From assembly GCA_021788515.1 (NCBI GenBank), contig JAJYKN010000014.1, positions 1 through 9,882 of the forward strand: a stretch of DNA of 9,882 nt, given 5' to 3'. The position numbers were made by a program, and so were the translations under genes. The stretch's first letter is position 1, and each line of letters opens with the position of its first letter. This DNA is from Nitrospirota bacterium (GTDB lineage: Bacteria; Nitrospirota; UBA9217). Below the pieces are notes generated by a model, which had not been told where the DNA came from, made no database searches, and was given only the letters and a program-made list of their open reading frames with translations. This document shows, piece by piece, positions 1-6,646 of the stretch.

Positions 1-1
1 T

Positions 2-55
2 CCGAAAGTCAAGGACCTGATTTTTGACGAGTTAAAGAAACTCCAAGTGCTTTGA
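2..55 (+). CDS. C-terminal end of an unidentified upstream gene (partial)
   Basis: An open frame enters from the left edge and reads PKVKDLIFDELKKLQVL before a TGA at 53-55. The charged, amphipathic helical composition looks like a genuine protein end, but 17 residues are too few to name a family. In hyp clusters the gene upstream is often a hydrogenase subunit or maturation protease; nothing here confirms that. About 145 nt separate this stop from the fused hypC-hypA gene, enough for the promoter seen at 116-144, so the upstream gene need not be in the same transcript. It could also be a chance open frame. Confidence 0.4.
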   Translation, partial: PKVKDLIFDELKKLQVL

Positions 56-115
56 CCGGAGTGCGACAGATTTGGGCCACAGTTTTTGACAGCAACGGCG
101 GCCTGATTACGAGAC

Positions 116-144
116 TTGACAGGACCGGAATTCTATGGGATAGT
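116..144 (+). promoter_or_regulatory. sigma70-type promoter for the hyp operon
   Basis: A perfect -35 box TTGACA (116-121) is followed by a 17-nt spacer and GATAGT (139-144), which matches the TATAAT consensus at four of six positions. The predicted transcript would start near 151 and leave about 50 nt of leader before the first ATG at 201. A second TTGACA at 86-91 lacks a matching -10 box at the right distance. The ribosome binding site for the first gene is AGGA at 190-193, 7 nt before the ATG. No operator-like palindrome is evident. The rest of 56-200 holds nothing else I can support. Confidence 0.55.
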
Positions 145-200
145 TTTACTGTTTCCCTGCCCCGCTTTTGATTTATAGAGCATCAAGATAGGACGACGCA

Positions 201-743
201 ATGTGTCTCGCCATCCCTTCGCGGATTATCAGCATCAATGACCTTAGTGCAACCATCGACGTATACGGCGCCCGCAGACAGGTGAGCCTCATGCTTCTGC
301 CTGAAGAGCCGCGGATCGGGGACTATGTTCTCGTCCACGCAGGTTTCGCGATCCAGAAGATAGCGAAGGAACGTCTTGAATCAGGAGAAATCATGCACGA
401 AGCGTCCATTGCCCTCAGTATTATCGACATTGTACAGGCGAAATGCATGGAAGAAGGCTGCAATTCCGTGGATTCCATCCGGCTCAGGATCGGCCGGGCG
501 GCCGGCATTCTTCCGGAAGCGCTCGTCTTTGCTTTTGATGCGTCGAAAGACACCACGGTGGCAAAAAATGCGAAGCTCGTGATCGAATCTGTTCCTGTTG
601 GCGGCACCTGCAACAATTGCAAGAAGGAATTTGAGGCTCCGGATAATGCCCAGTACGTTCTTTCCTGTCCGCATTGCGGCTCGCTCTCCTACGAGATCAC
701 ACGGGGCCGCGAGATGGAAATTCTTGATATGGAGACGAATTAA
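201..743 (+). CDS. hypCA: HypC-HypA fusion, hydrogenase maturation chaperone / nickel metallochaperone
   Basis: The 180-residue product joins two maturation proteins. Residues 1-64 are HypC: it opens with MCLAIPSRI, whose Cys2 carries the iron unit once Met is removed, and it has the HypC core GDYVLVHAGFAIQKI (40-54) with His46. HypC assembles Fe(CN)2CO with HypD and hands it to the hydrogenase large subunit. Residues 65-180 are HypA: MHEASIALSI at 65-74 (nickel ligands His66 and Glu67), then a zinc site CNNC (137-140) and CPHC (156-159). HypA delivers nickel with HypB. HypC normally has about 70-95 residues, so its C-terminal helix is shortened or replaced by the HypA start. No stop or frameshift lies between the two. 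An internal RBS and ATG precede the HypA part, so free HypA may also be made. The stop overlaps the hypB ATG by 1 nt (TAATG). Identity of both halves is near certain; whether the protein acts fused is inference. Confidence 0.95.
   Translation: MCLAIPSRIISINDLSATIDVYGARRQVSLMLLPEEPRIGDYVLVHAGFAIQKIAKERLESGEIMHEASIALSIIDIVQAKCMEEGCNSVDSIRLRIGRAAGILPEALVFAFDASKDTTVAKNAKLVIESVPVGGTCNNCKKEFEAPDNAQYVLSCPHCGSLSYEITRGREMEILDMETN
383..395 (+). promoter_or_regulatory. internal RBS and start codon for free HypA inside the fused gene
   Basis: AGGAGA (383-388) sits 4 nt before an in-frame ATG (393-395, codon 65 of the fusion), exactly where canonical HypA begins with Met-His-Glu. It is a closer match to the anti-Shine-Dalgarno than the AGGA used for the fusion start at 201. 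The simplest reading is that hypC and hypA were once separate, overlapping or adjacent genes, and that the hypC stop was lost while the hypA initiation signals stayed. Internal initiation would give a 116-residue HypA of normal length with a free N-terminus. Confidence 0.6.
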
Positions 744-1387
744 TGAAGGTCAAGGTAGTGACGCGCATACTTGAAGCGAACGACAGGATTGCCGAGGAAA
801 ACCGGAAGCGGTTTGACGAGGCCGGGGTGTATGTCGTGAACCTCATGGGAGCTCCGGGAGCGGGCAAGACGTCGCTGCTTGAGCGGACAATCCGGGAACT
901 CAAACCGCATTTAAAGATCGGCGTCATCGAGGGGGACATCGTCGGCTCCGACGATGCCGAGCGCATCAGCGCACTCGACGTGCCGGTGGTGCAGATCAAT
1001 ACGGGCGGCGCGTGCCACCTGGATGCGAACATGATCAATGAAGTTCTGGATGAGATGCCGCTTAAGGACCTCGACCTGTTGATCATCGAGAACGTAGGGA
1101 ACCTTGTCTGCCCCGCCGAGTTCAAGGTCGGCGAGGATGTTAAAATGATGGTCCTGTCCGTGGCCGAAGGCCATGACAAGCCTCTCAAATACCCGCTGAT
1201 GTTCAGGGAATCCTCCGCACTGGTCCTGAACAAGATCGATCTCCTGCCATACATGAATACGGACGTCAACAAAATGCGGAACGATTCTCTGGCGCTGAAT
1301 CCAAAACTGAAGATATTCGAAATTTCCTGCACCACCGGCGCAGGGATCGACCAGTGGGCTCAATGGCTGAACGGGCTCAGATCGTAA
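743..1387 (+). CDS. hypB: HypB, GTPase for nickel insertion into [NiFe]-hydrogenase
   Basis: This 214-residue SIMIBI-class GTPase works with HypA to load nickel into the hydrogenase large subunit after the iron centre is in place. Visible motifs are the P-loop GAPGAGKTS (36-44), the G-domain metal site Cys91-His92 in GGACHLDA plus Cys123 in NLVCPAEF, and the base-recognition motif NKID (163-166). It is the minimal form: there is no N-terminal CXXCGC high-affinity nickel site and no His-rich stretch as in some HypB proteins, so nickel storage is not expected. The ATG overlaps the preceding stop by 1 nt, with GGAG at 731-734 as its RBS, which implies translational coupling. Its 3' end overlaps hypF by 34 nt. 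Length and motifs are normal and identification is secure. Confidence 0.97.
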   Translation: MKVKVVTRILEANDRIAEENRKRFDEAGVYVVNLMGAPGAGKTSLLERTIRELKPHLKIGVIEGDIVGSDDAERISALDVPVVQINTGGACHLDANMINEVLDEMPLKDLDLLIIENVGNLVCPAEFKVGEDVKMMVLSVAEGHDKPLKYPLMFRESSALVLNKIDLLPYMNTDVNKMRNDSLALNPKLKIFEISCTTGAGIDQWAQWLNGLRS

Positions 1388-3777
1388 TCAAAGGCATTGT
1401 GCAGGGCGTCGGCTTCAGGCCCTACGTCTACAACCTCGCCGGAGCTCTCGAACTCAAAGGATACGTCACGAATACGGCTGAGGGCGTGTTCATCGATGTC
1501 GAGGGCGCCCGGGTCCCCGAATTCGTGCACCGCCTCAGGACGGGCGCCCCTCCGCTTTCCCACATCACTGATTTCATAGTGACCCCGCTCCCTGTTTACG
1601 GTTATGCCGATTTTGCCATACAGCACAGTCGTGATCATGGTCAAGGCATGCCGTTTACGCTTGTGTCTCCCGATACCTCCATCTGTGATGACTGCCTCCG
1701 TGAAATGTCGGACCCAGCTGATCGCCGATACCTCTATCCCTTTATCAACTGCACGAACTGCGGTCCCCGTTACTCTATCACGCGTTCTGTTCCCTATGAC
1801 CGTCCGAACACCACCATGGCCGGCTTTGTGATGTGCCCTGATTGCCAAGGTGAATATAAAGACCCGGGAAATCGGAGGTTCCACGCGCAACCAAACGCGT
1901 GTGTCGTTTGCGGGCCACAGGTCGAGTTCAAATCGCAAAGTGTAAAGTTAAAAGCGAAAGACAAAAATAGTCCTATCGAGGCGGCTATCAGCATTTTGAA
2001 ACAAGGCGGGATCATGGCTGTCAAGGGGATTGGGGGATTTCATATTGCCTGTGATGCGGCGAACGATGATGCTGTTAAACAATTGCGGGGAAAAAAGAGA
2101 AAGAGAAATAAGCCTTTTGCCGTAATGTCACCGGATATTCGAACTATTGAAGGGTTCTGTCATATTTCCGATAAAGAACGGGATCTTTTGCAGTCGAACC
2201 GGCGGCCTATTGTATTATTAAGAAAGAAGGCCGAGGGTGTGCTTTCCTCCGCAGTATCACCGAATAATAACTATATGGGATGCATGCTCCCCTATACGCC
2301 TTTGCACTATCTTCTTTTTCATCATCCGATCGATTCCCGCACGGCGATTGGCGGACCGCACTTTCAGGCACTCGTGATGACCAGCGGCAATCTTTCCGAA
2401 GAACCCATTGTCAGGGACAATGGCGAAGCCGTGGAGAAACTCGGACACATCGCCGACGGATTCCTTGTTCATGATCGGGATATTTTCATGCGCGTCGATG
2501 ACACGGTCGTGAAAATCATGAATCAAGGAATCGGCGAAACGGGGAAAGGGGGAAAGGGAAATGTGATTTTGTCTCCGATTCACCCCGTCTCCGATTCTCC
2601 GAGTCAGCTCTCATTCCTCCGCCGTTCACGGGGGTACGCACCCGACCCGATCTCTTTGCAGGACGATGGACCTGAAGTCCTGGGCTGCGGCGCGGACCTG
2701 AAAAACACCTTTACCTTGACCAAAGGGAAATTTGCCATACCGAGCCAGCACATCGGTGATATGGAAAACTACGAGACGCTCAAGTTCTATGAAGAGTGTT
2801 TGGCAAATCTGAAAAACGTTTACCGCACACAACCGCAGGCCATCGGACACGATCTGCATCCCGGTTATTTCTCAACACGGTGGGCAATGGAGCAAGGGGC
2901 GAGAGACGCCGACATAAAACTTAGTCCCATCCAGCATCATTACGCCCACGTAGGATCGGTGATGGCTGAGCATGGTCTGAAAAGCGTAATCGGGGTCGCG
3001 TTCGATGGCACTGGTTACGGTACGGACTCCAATCTGTGGGGCGGAGAATTTCTCATTGCAGATATTGAGGGATTCGAGCGAGTGGGGCAGCTTAAATATG
3101 TTTCTTTGCCCGGCGGAGAGGGCGCGATACGTGAACCCTGGAAGACAGCAGTGAGCTACGTTATGGATGCGGCAGAAGACAAGGTCCGGGAGCATCTGGC
3201 AACAACCGGGTTTATCCAACGTTACGGGAAAGAGGCCATTGACCAGATCATGATCGTAGCCCGCTCCCGTGAATTTTCGCCGCTGTCCTCAGGCGCGGGC
3301 CGGTTGTTTGATGCAGTATCGGCATTGCTCGGGATTTGCGACAAGAATACGTTCGAAGGCGAAGCAGCTATGGCGCTGGAATCATTCACTCAAGACGGCA
3401 TCGAAGACGAGTATCAAGTTGAGTTCCTTGTGAAAAATCAGTATACTATCATCGACTTTTCGCCGACAATCATCGGCTTGATCAACGACATGAAAAAGAC
3501 GGCTGCACGGGAAATTATGGCGACAAAGTTTCATAACTCGGTCGCCTCGGCCATCAGGATGATGGTCAAGACAATAAGCAGGCAACAGGGGCTCAAAGAC
3601 ATTGCTTTGAGCGGAGGCACGTTTCAGAACCTTTATCTCAATGAAAAAGTAAGAAGCCTGCTTTCCCAGGACGGCATGAATGTTTATCTGAATCAAAAGG
3701 TGCCCTGCAATGATGCATGCATTTCGCTCGGTCAGGCCTATCTGGTCAGGGAAAGAATGAGGCGGGGATGCTTATGA
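1354..3777 (+). CDS. hypF: HypF, carbamoyltransferase for hydrogenase cyanide ligand synthesis
   Basis: HypF uses carbamoyl phosphate and ATP to carbamoylate the C-terminal cysteine of HypE, the first step to the CN ligands. The 807 residues show the full domain order: acylphosphatase with VQGVGFRP (16-23, Arg22 and Asn40 catalytic), two zinc fingers C111-C114-C133-C136 and C161-C164-C183-C186, a YrdC-like domain (about 205-390, with KPFAVM and TSGNLSEEP), and a Kae1-like domain with H499-x2-H502, HHYAH (528-532) and SGGTFQN near the C-terminus. The GTG at 1354 has AGGGA 7 nt upstream; the ATG at 1363, three codons later, is the alternative start but has a poorly placed RBS. The gene overlaps hypB by 34 nt (25 nt if ATG 1363) and hypD by 4 nt. 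Oddities are an insertion of about 25 residues around 390-421 that carries a palindrome, and an A-rich, lysine-rich stretch from about 1930 to 2330. All key residues are present, so it should be functional. Confidence 0.97.
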   Translation: MGSMAERAQIVIKGIVQGVGFRPYVYNLAGALELKGYVTNTAEGVFIDVEGARVPEFVHRLRTGAPPLSHITDFIVTPLPVYGYADFAIQHSRDHGQGMPFTLVSPDTSICDDCLREMSDPADRRYLYPFINCTNCGPRYSITRSVPYDRPNTTMAGFVMCPDCQGEYKDPGNRRFHAQPNACVVCGPQVEFKSQSVKLKAKDKNSPIEAAISILKQGGIMAVKGIGGFHIACDAANDDAVKQLRGKKRKRNKPFAVMSPDIRTIEGFCHISDKERDLLQSNRRPIVLLRKKAEGVLSSAVSPNNNYMGCMLPYTPLHYLLFHHPIDSRTAIGGPHFQALVMTSGNLSEEPIVRDNGEAVEKLGHIADGFLVHDRDIFMRVDDTVVKIMNQGIGETGKGGKGNVILSPIHPVSDSPSQLSFLRRSRGYAPDPISLQDDGPEVLGCGADLKNTFTLTKGKFAIPSQHIGDMENYETLKFYEECLANLKNVYRTQPQAIGHDLHPGYFSTRWAMEQGARDADIKLSPIQHHYAHVGSVMAEHGLKSVIGVAFDGTGYGTDSNLWGGEFLIADIEGFERVGQLKYVSLPGGEGAIREPWKTAVSYVMDAAEDKVREHLATTGFIQRYGKEAIDQIMIVARSREFSPLSSGAGRLFDAVSALLGICDKNTFEGEAAMALESFTQDGIEDEYQVEFLVKNQYTIIDFSPTIIGLINDMKKTAAREIMATKFHNSVASAIRMMVKTISRQQGLKDIALSGGTFQNLYLNEKVRSLLSQDGMNVYLNQKVPCNDACISLGQAYLVRERMRRGCL
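2527..2600. repeat. Short palindromic element inserted in frame within hypF
   Basis: GGAATCGGCGAAACGGGG (2527-2544) is an imperfect inverted repeat of CACCCCGTCTCCGATTCTCC (2581-2600); GAATCGG and CGGGG are matched in both arms. GTCTCCGATTC also occurs twice as a direct repeat (2571-2581 and 2587-2597, period 16). Between the arms lies a purine-rich run of GGGGAAAGG type. The segment encodes a Gly/Lys-rich then Ser/Pro-rich linker between VVKIM and LRRSRGYAP, where HypF proteins normally have only about 6-10 residues. The surplus is about 25 residues, or 75 nt, and the frame is kept. It resembles the short palindromic, MITE-like repeats found inside genes of some bacteria. Only one copy is seen in this window, so mobility is inference. 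Confidence 0.55.
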
Positions 3778-4832
3778 AAAAAATGCTCGAAGAACTGCAT
3801 GCGCTCGCCGGGAGCATCAACAAGCCTCTTAAACTCATGGAGGTCTGCGGTACGCATACCGTGGAAATATTTCGCCATGGCATCCGTGACGTTATCCCGA
3901 ATAAGATCACGCTCTTGAGCGGACCGGGATGCCCGGTGTGCGTGACGTCCGTCCGCGATGTGGATGCCGCTATCTCGATCGCAAAGAATCGCGACGTCAT
4001 TATGGCCACCTTTGGGGACATGATGCGCGTCCCGGGCGGAACGCAATCGCTCCTCGAAGCGCGGTCCGAGGGCGCCGATGTGCGGGTGCTTTATTCACCC
4101 TTTGATGCGCTGACGCTTGCGCAAAAAGAAAAGGACAAAACAGTCGTTTTTTTTGCAACGGGGTTCGAAACCACGTCACCTCTTATCGCGGGTACCCTTG
4201 CTCATGCGGAACTTGCCGGAACGAAAAACTTTACCATTTATGCGGCCCACAAGCTGGTACCGCCTGCGTTGAAAGCCTTGCTCGATTCGCCGGACGTTCA
4301 GGTTGATGGTTTTATTCTGCCCGGGCACGTCAGCACGATCATCGGCACGGTCCCCTATGCCTTCGTCGCAGCTGAATACAAAAAACCCTCGGTTGTTACG
4401 GGGTTTGCTGCCGAAGAAATCATTCAGGGAATCCTGATGATCGTTCGGCAGGTCGCCGAAAAAAGAGCTGCTGTCGAGATCCAATATACGAGCGTTGTCC
4501 GCGAGGAAGGCAATCCTCGTGCGGTAGCGCTTCTCGACAAATATTTCGAGCCTGCAGATGCTTACTGGCGCGGGATAGGCGTCATACCGGGGAGCGGGCT
4601 GAAACTCCGGGACCAGTTCAAGTCCTTTGATGCAAATAAAAAATTCCATCCCCCGATCTCCGATGCGAAAGAGCCCGAGCTCTGCTCCTGCGGGGACATT
4701 TTACGCGGCGTGAAGATCCCGACGGAATGCCCGCTCTTTGGAACGGGATGCACGCCTGAAGATCCCGTCGGTCCCTGCATGGTGAGCACCGAAGGAAGCT
4801 GCGCAGCATACTACAAATATGGACACCGCTAG
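3774..4832 (+). CDS. hypD: HypD, Fe-S scaffold protein for Fe(CN)2CO assembly
   Basis: HypD, with HypC, forms the scaffold on which the Fe(CN)2CO unit of [NiFe]-hydrogenase is built; its [4Fe-4S] cluster and redox thiols support ligand transfer from HypE. The 352-residue product has the conserved signatures CGTHT (25-29), GPGCPVC (Cys53, Cys56), FFATGFETTSP and PGHVSTIIG, and a C-terminal cysteine set at 304, 306, 319, 326, 335 and 343 that holds the cluster. I chose ATG 3774, which overlaps the hypF stop as ATGA and has GGGG 6 nt upstream. An in-frame ATG at 3768 with GAGG at 3759-3762 is equally possible and adds two residues. Its partner HypC is usually encoded immediately upstream; here HypC is at the head of the operon, fused to HypA. 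Nothing is truncated. Confidence 0.97.
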   Translation: MKKMLEELHALAGSINKPLKLMEVCGTHTVEIFRHGIRDVIPNKITLLSGPGCPVCVTSVRDVDAAISIAKNRDVIMATFGDMMRVPGGTQSLLEARSEGADVRVLYSPFDALTLAQKEKDKTVVFFATGFETTSPLIAGTLAHAELAGTKNFTIYAAHKLVPPALKALLDSPDVQVDGFILPGHVSTIIGTVPYAFVAAEYKKPSVVTGFAAEEIIQGILMIVRQVAEKRAAVEIQYTSVVREEGNPRAVALLDKYFEPADAYWRGIGVIPGSGLKLRDQFKSFDANKKFHPPISDAKEPELCSCGDILRGVKIPTECPLFGTGCTPEDPVGPCMVSTEGSCAAYYKYGHR

Positions 4833-4904
4833 CGGGGAAGTCAGTTACTTACAAGGATAATTGATGAAACCGTAGACGGAAGGACCGGAGCTGCTGGATG
4901 TGAA

Positions 4905-4924
4905 AAAGTCTGTAATCAGATTTT
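4905..4924 (+). other. Hairpin in the hypD-hypE spacer
   Basis: AAAGTCTG (4905-4912) can pair with CAGATTTT (4917-4924) around a TAAT loop, giving 8 pairs including one G-U. AGGATAA (4854-4860) and TTATCCT (4923-4929) form a longer-range inverted repeat whose right arm overlaps the hairpin, so the two pairings exclude each other. The 142-nt spacer (4833-4974) interrupts an otherwise overlapping operon and contains no credible small gene. It may be an RNA control element or simply untidy sequence. The stem is AT-rich and not followed by a clean run of T, so it is not a convincing terminator. Confidence 0.3.
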
Positions 4925-4963
4925 ATCCTGCAACCCCGTAAAAAAATCCCGGCTTGTCCGGTT

Positions 4964-4977
4964 AGGAGAAAGTCTTG
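4964..4977 (+). promoter_or_regulatory. Ribosome binding site fixing the TTG start of hypE
   Basis: AGGAGA (4964-4969) lies 5 nt before the TTG at 4975-4977. No ATG or GTG in the same frame gives the expected HypE N-terminus, whereas TTG yields (M)DRILLGHGSGGKLMHD, which matches the usual HypE start. A strong Shine-Dalgarno paired with a weak start codon is consistent with HypE being translated separately from the coupled upstream genes. Confidence 0.75.
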
Positions 4978-5970
4978 GATAGAATACTTCTCGGCCACGG
5001 CAGCGGCGGCAAACTTATGCATGATTTGATTCGCCAGTACTTCAGTCCGGCATTTGGCATCGAGGGAGCCGGCGATTCGGCCGTGGTGAATGTTCCTTCC
5101 AATCGCCTTGCCTATACGACTGATTCTTATGTGGTAACGCCCCTCTTCTTTCCCGGCGGCAATATCGGCGATCTTGCCGTGAACGGCACGGTGAACGATC
5201 TCGCCGTCTCAGGCGCAGTGCCGCTTTTCCTCACCGTCGGTTTTGTAATAGAAGAGGGGTTTCCGTTTGATGATCTAAAAAAGATCATTGCATCCATGTC
5301 CAATGCTGCTCGAAAGGCCGCAGTCAAGATTGTTGCCGGCGATACCAAAGTGGTGAACAAGGGCAAGGCAGACGGCATATTCATCAATACCTCCGGCATC
5401 GGAGTGCTGCCCGGTGAGCGGTGGATAGCGGCGTCTCTGATCAGGCAGGGAGACAAAGTCATCATCAGCGGCGAGATCGGCAGTCACGGCGTTGCAGTGA
5501 TGGCGGAAAGAAACGGTCTCACCTTTGCCCCTCCTGTCATCAGCGACACCCGCGCACTGAACGGCATTGTTCGTGAGATGTACGACGTGGCGAGTGATAT
5601 TCATTTCATGCGAGACCCTACCAGGGGCGGCCTTGCAACGACCTTGAAAGAGGCGGCCCTGGAATCTAAATTGTGCATCCGCATTAGGGAACAGTCGCTT
5701 CCCATACCCCCTGGGGTGAAGGGGGCCTGCGGACTGCTCGGGCTTGACCCGCTTTTTGTGGCGAACGAGGGCATCCTGATTGCCGTTGTCAAAGCATCCG
5801 ACGCCGAAGCAATCACGTCTGCCATGAGAAAACATGAGCATGGCCGGCATGCTGCAATCATCGGCGAAATCGCCGATGCCCCTTCTGGTGTTGTGCTGCT
5901 GGAAACAACCATCGGCGGGACCCGCATTATTGATATGCTTCAGGGCGAACAGCTTCCCAGGATCTGCTGA
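4975..5970 (+). CDS. hypE: HypE, carbamoyl dehydratase for hydrogenase cyanide synthesis
   Basis: HypE accepts a carbamoyl group from HypF on its C-terminal cysteine and dehydrates it with ATP to a thiocyanate, from which cyanide passes to the iron on HypC-HypD. The 331-residue protein belongs to the PurM/AIRS/SelD-type ATP-binding superfamily: it has the Gly-rich start HGSGGKLMHD (residues 8-17), TDSYVVTPLFFPGG, GDLAVNGTVNDLAVSGA, and the MRDPTRGGLATTLKE motif of the second half. It ends in the canonical PRIC with the reactive cysteine as last residue, so the tail is intact. It starts at a TTG behind a strong AGGAGA. A 142-nt spacer separates it from hypD, unlike the overlapping genes before it. 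It is probably the last gene of the hyp transcript, although I see no clear terminator after it. Confidence 0.97.
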   Translation: MDRILLGHGSGGKLMHDLIRQYFSPAFGIEGAGDSAVVNVPSNRLAYTTDSYVVTPLFFPGGNIGDLAVNGTVNDLAVSGAVPLFLTVGFVIEEGFPFDDLKKIIASMSNAARKAAVKIVAGDTKVVNKGKADGIFINTSGIGVLPGERWIAASLIRQGDKVIISGEIGSHGVAVMAERNGLTFAPPVISDTRALNGIVREMYDVASDIHFMRDPTRGGLATTLKEAALESKLCIRIREQSLPIPPGVKGACGLLGLDPLFVANEGILIAVVKASDAEAITSAMRKHEHGRHAAIIGEIADAPSGVVLLETTIGGTRIIDMLQGEQLPRIC

Positions 5971-6177
5971 AAAAGTTAAGCCGGCCGTTTTCGGCGCCTT
6001 TCCAAGACGCCCGCAAAGCATACTGCTTCAAGACCGGGTTATTTTCTGCGCACGTCGATAGCCTTTTGTACAAAAAACGGATCTGAATGCAGTTTTATTT
6101 CTCTTGTTCGTCAAGCCTGCTCCAGCTGCCGGTATCGGTTCTTAATGCAAAAAGAAAGTCGGAGAAGTCTCAAAATA

Positions 6178-6186
6178 TGATACAAT
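6178..6186 (+). promoter_or_regulatory. Extended -10 promoter for the small Sm-like gene
   Basis: TGATACAAT (6178-6186) fits the extended -10 pattern TGn followed by TACAAT, five of six matches to TATAAT. No good -35 box lies 16-18 nt upstream, as is common for extended -10 promoters. The start would fall near 6193, leaving about 40 nt before the ATG at 6232. The surrounding AAATAT (6173-6178) and ATATTT (6195-6200) form a 6-nt inverted repeat flanking the -10 box, possibly an operator but too AT-rich to be sure. The rest of the hypE-downstream gap (5971-6231) shows no gene and no convincing terminator. Confidence 0.4.
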
Positions 6187-6231
6187 AACATACGATATTT
6201 CAGAGCTGTGCGCCATGGGCAAGGAGAGGTC

Positions 6232-6438
6232 ATGTCCGATATCCAAACGATGGTTGGGAAAAAAGTCCTGGTTACGGCGAACGGAATTATTTACAGCGGG
6301 GAATTGATCGAAGTCTCCGATGTTGAAGTATACCTTAAAGAATCCATGCAGTGGTTGTCATTGCCCATCTCCTCAGTGAGCGACATAAAATTAGCTGAGC
6401 AGGCTGCGCTGAAGATTGACGAAGCCAGAGAAGTGTAA
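6232..6438 (+). CDS. Small Sm-like / SH3-barrel-like protein of unknown function
   Basis: The 68-residue product begins MSDIQTMVGKKVLV. The ATG at 6232 is chosen because AAGGAG (6221-6226) stands 5 nt before it; an upstream GTG at 6208 in the same frame has no such signal. The order GKKVLVTANGIIYSGELIEV, a short turn with Asp, VEVYLKE, WLSLPISSVSDIKL suggests five short beta strands with the G-x-L and final hydrophobic strand typical of Sm-like or related small barrels, followed by an acidic helix. Such proteins often bind RNA or act as oligomers, but I do not recognise the family, and the classic bacterial Hfq signature is not present. It lies 261 nt after hypE behind its own promoter, so it is probably not part of the hyp operon. 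That the gene is real is well supported; the fold is inference. Confidence 0.8.
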   Translation: MSDIQTMVGKKVLVTANGIIYSGELIEVSDVEVYLKESMQWLSLPISSVSDIKLAEQAALKIDEAREV

Positions 6439-6646
6439 ACCAATCACGCTGCGGGAGACTTGTGATATCTCCTTCATTGGAAAAAGCAGTTCCCAACACG
6501 ACGTTCGAGAGAAATACGGACCTCGTTTAGAAAAAGCCCGATGAAAAAAGGATAACGAACAGGTAACGGTGAGTGGAAAGCCAACCTTCCGATTTCCGGT
6601 GGAAGGCCGGCTGATGTATCAAAGAGCGGTGATCTATCGGAGGCCT

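Noticed and set aside
72..90. Possible sigma54 (-24/-12) promoter upstream of hypC
   Set aside because: The GG near 74-76 is not followed by GC at the required 10-nt spacing, and the TGGCAC/TTGC boxes match poorly. The sigma70-type boxes at 116-144 are far better.
1360..1938. Long open frames on the opposite strand of the hyp genes
   Set aside because: They are shadows of the strongly identified hyp genes, with His/Arg-rich compositions and no recognisable domains.
4819..4860. Tiny open frame of 13 codons starting at an ATG overlapping the end of hypD
   Set aside because: It has no ribosome binding site, no recognisable protein character and a length expected by chance.
5981..6005. GCCG-TTTT-CGGC hairpin after hypE as a terminator
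   Set aside because: The stem is only four pairs, the extension mismatches, and no T run follows.
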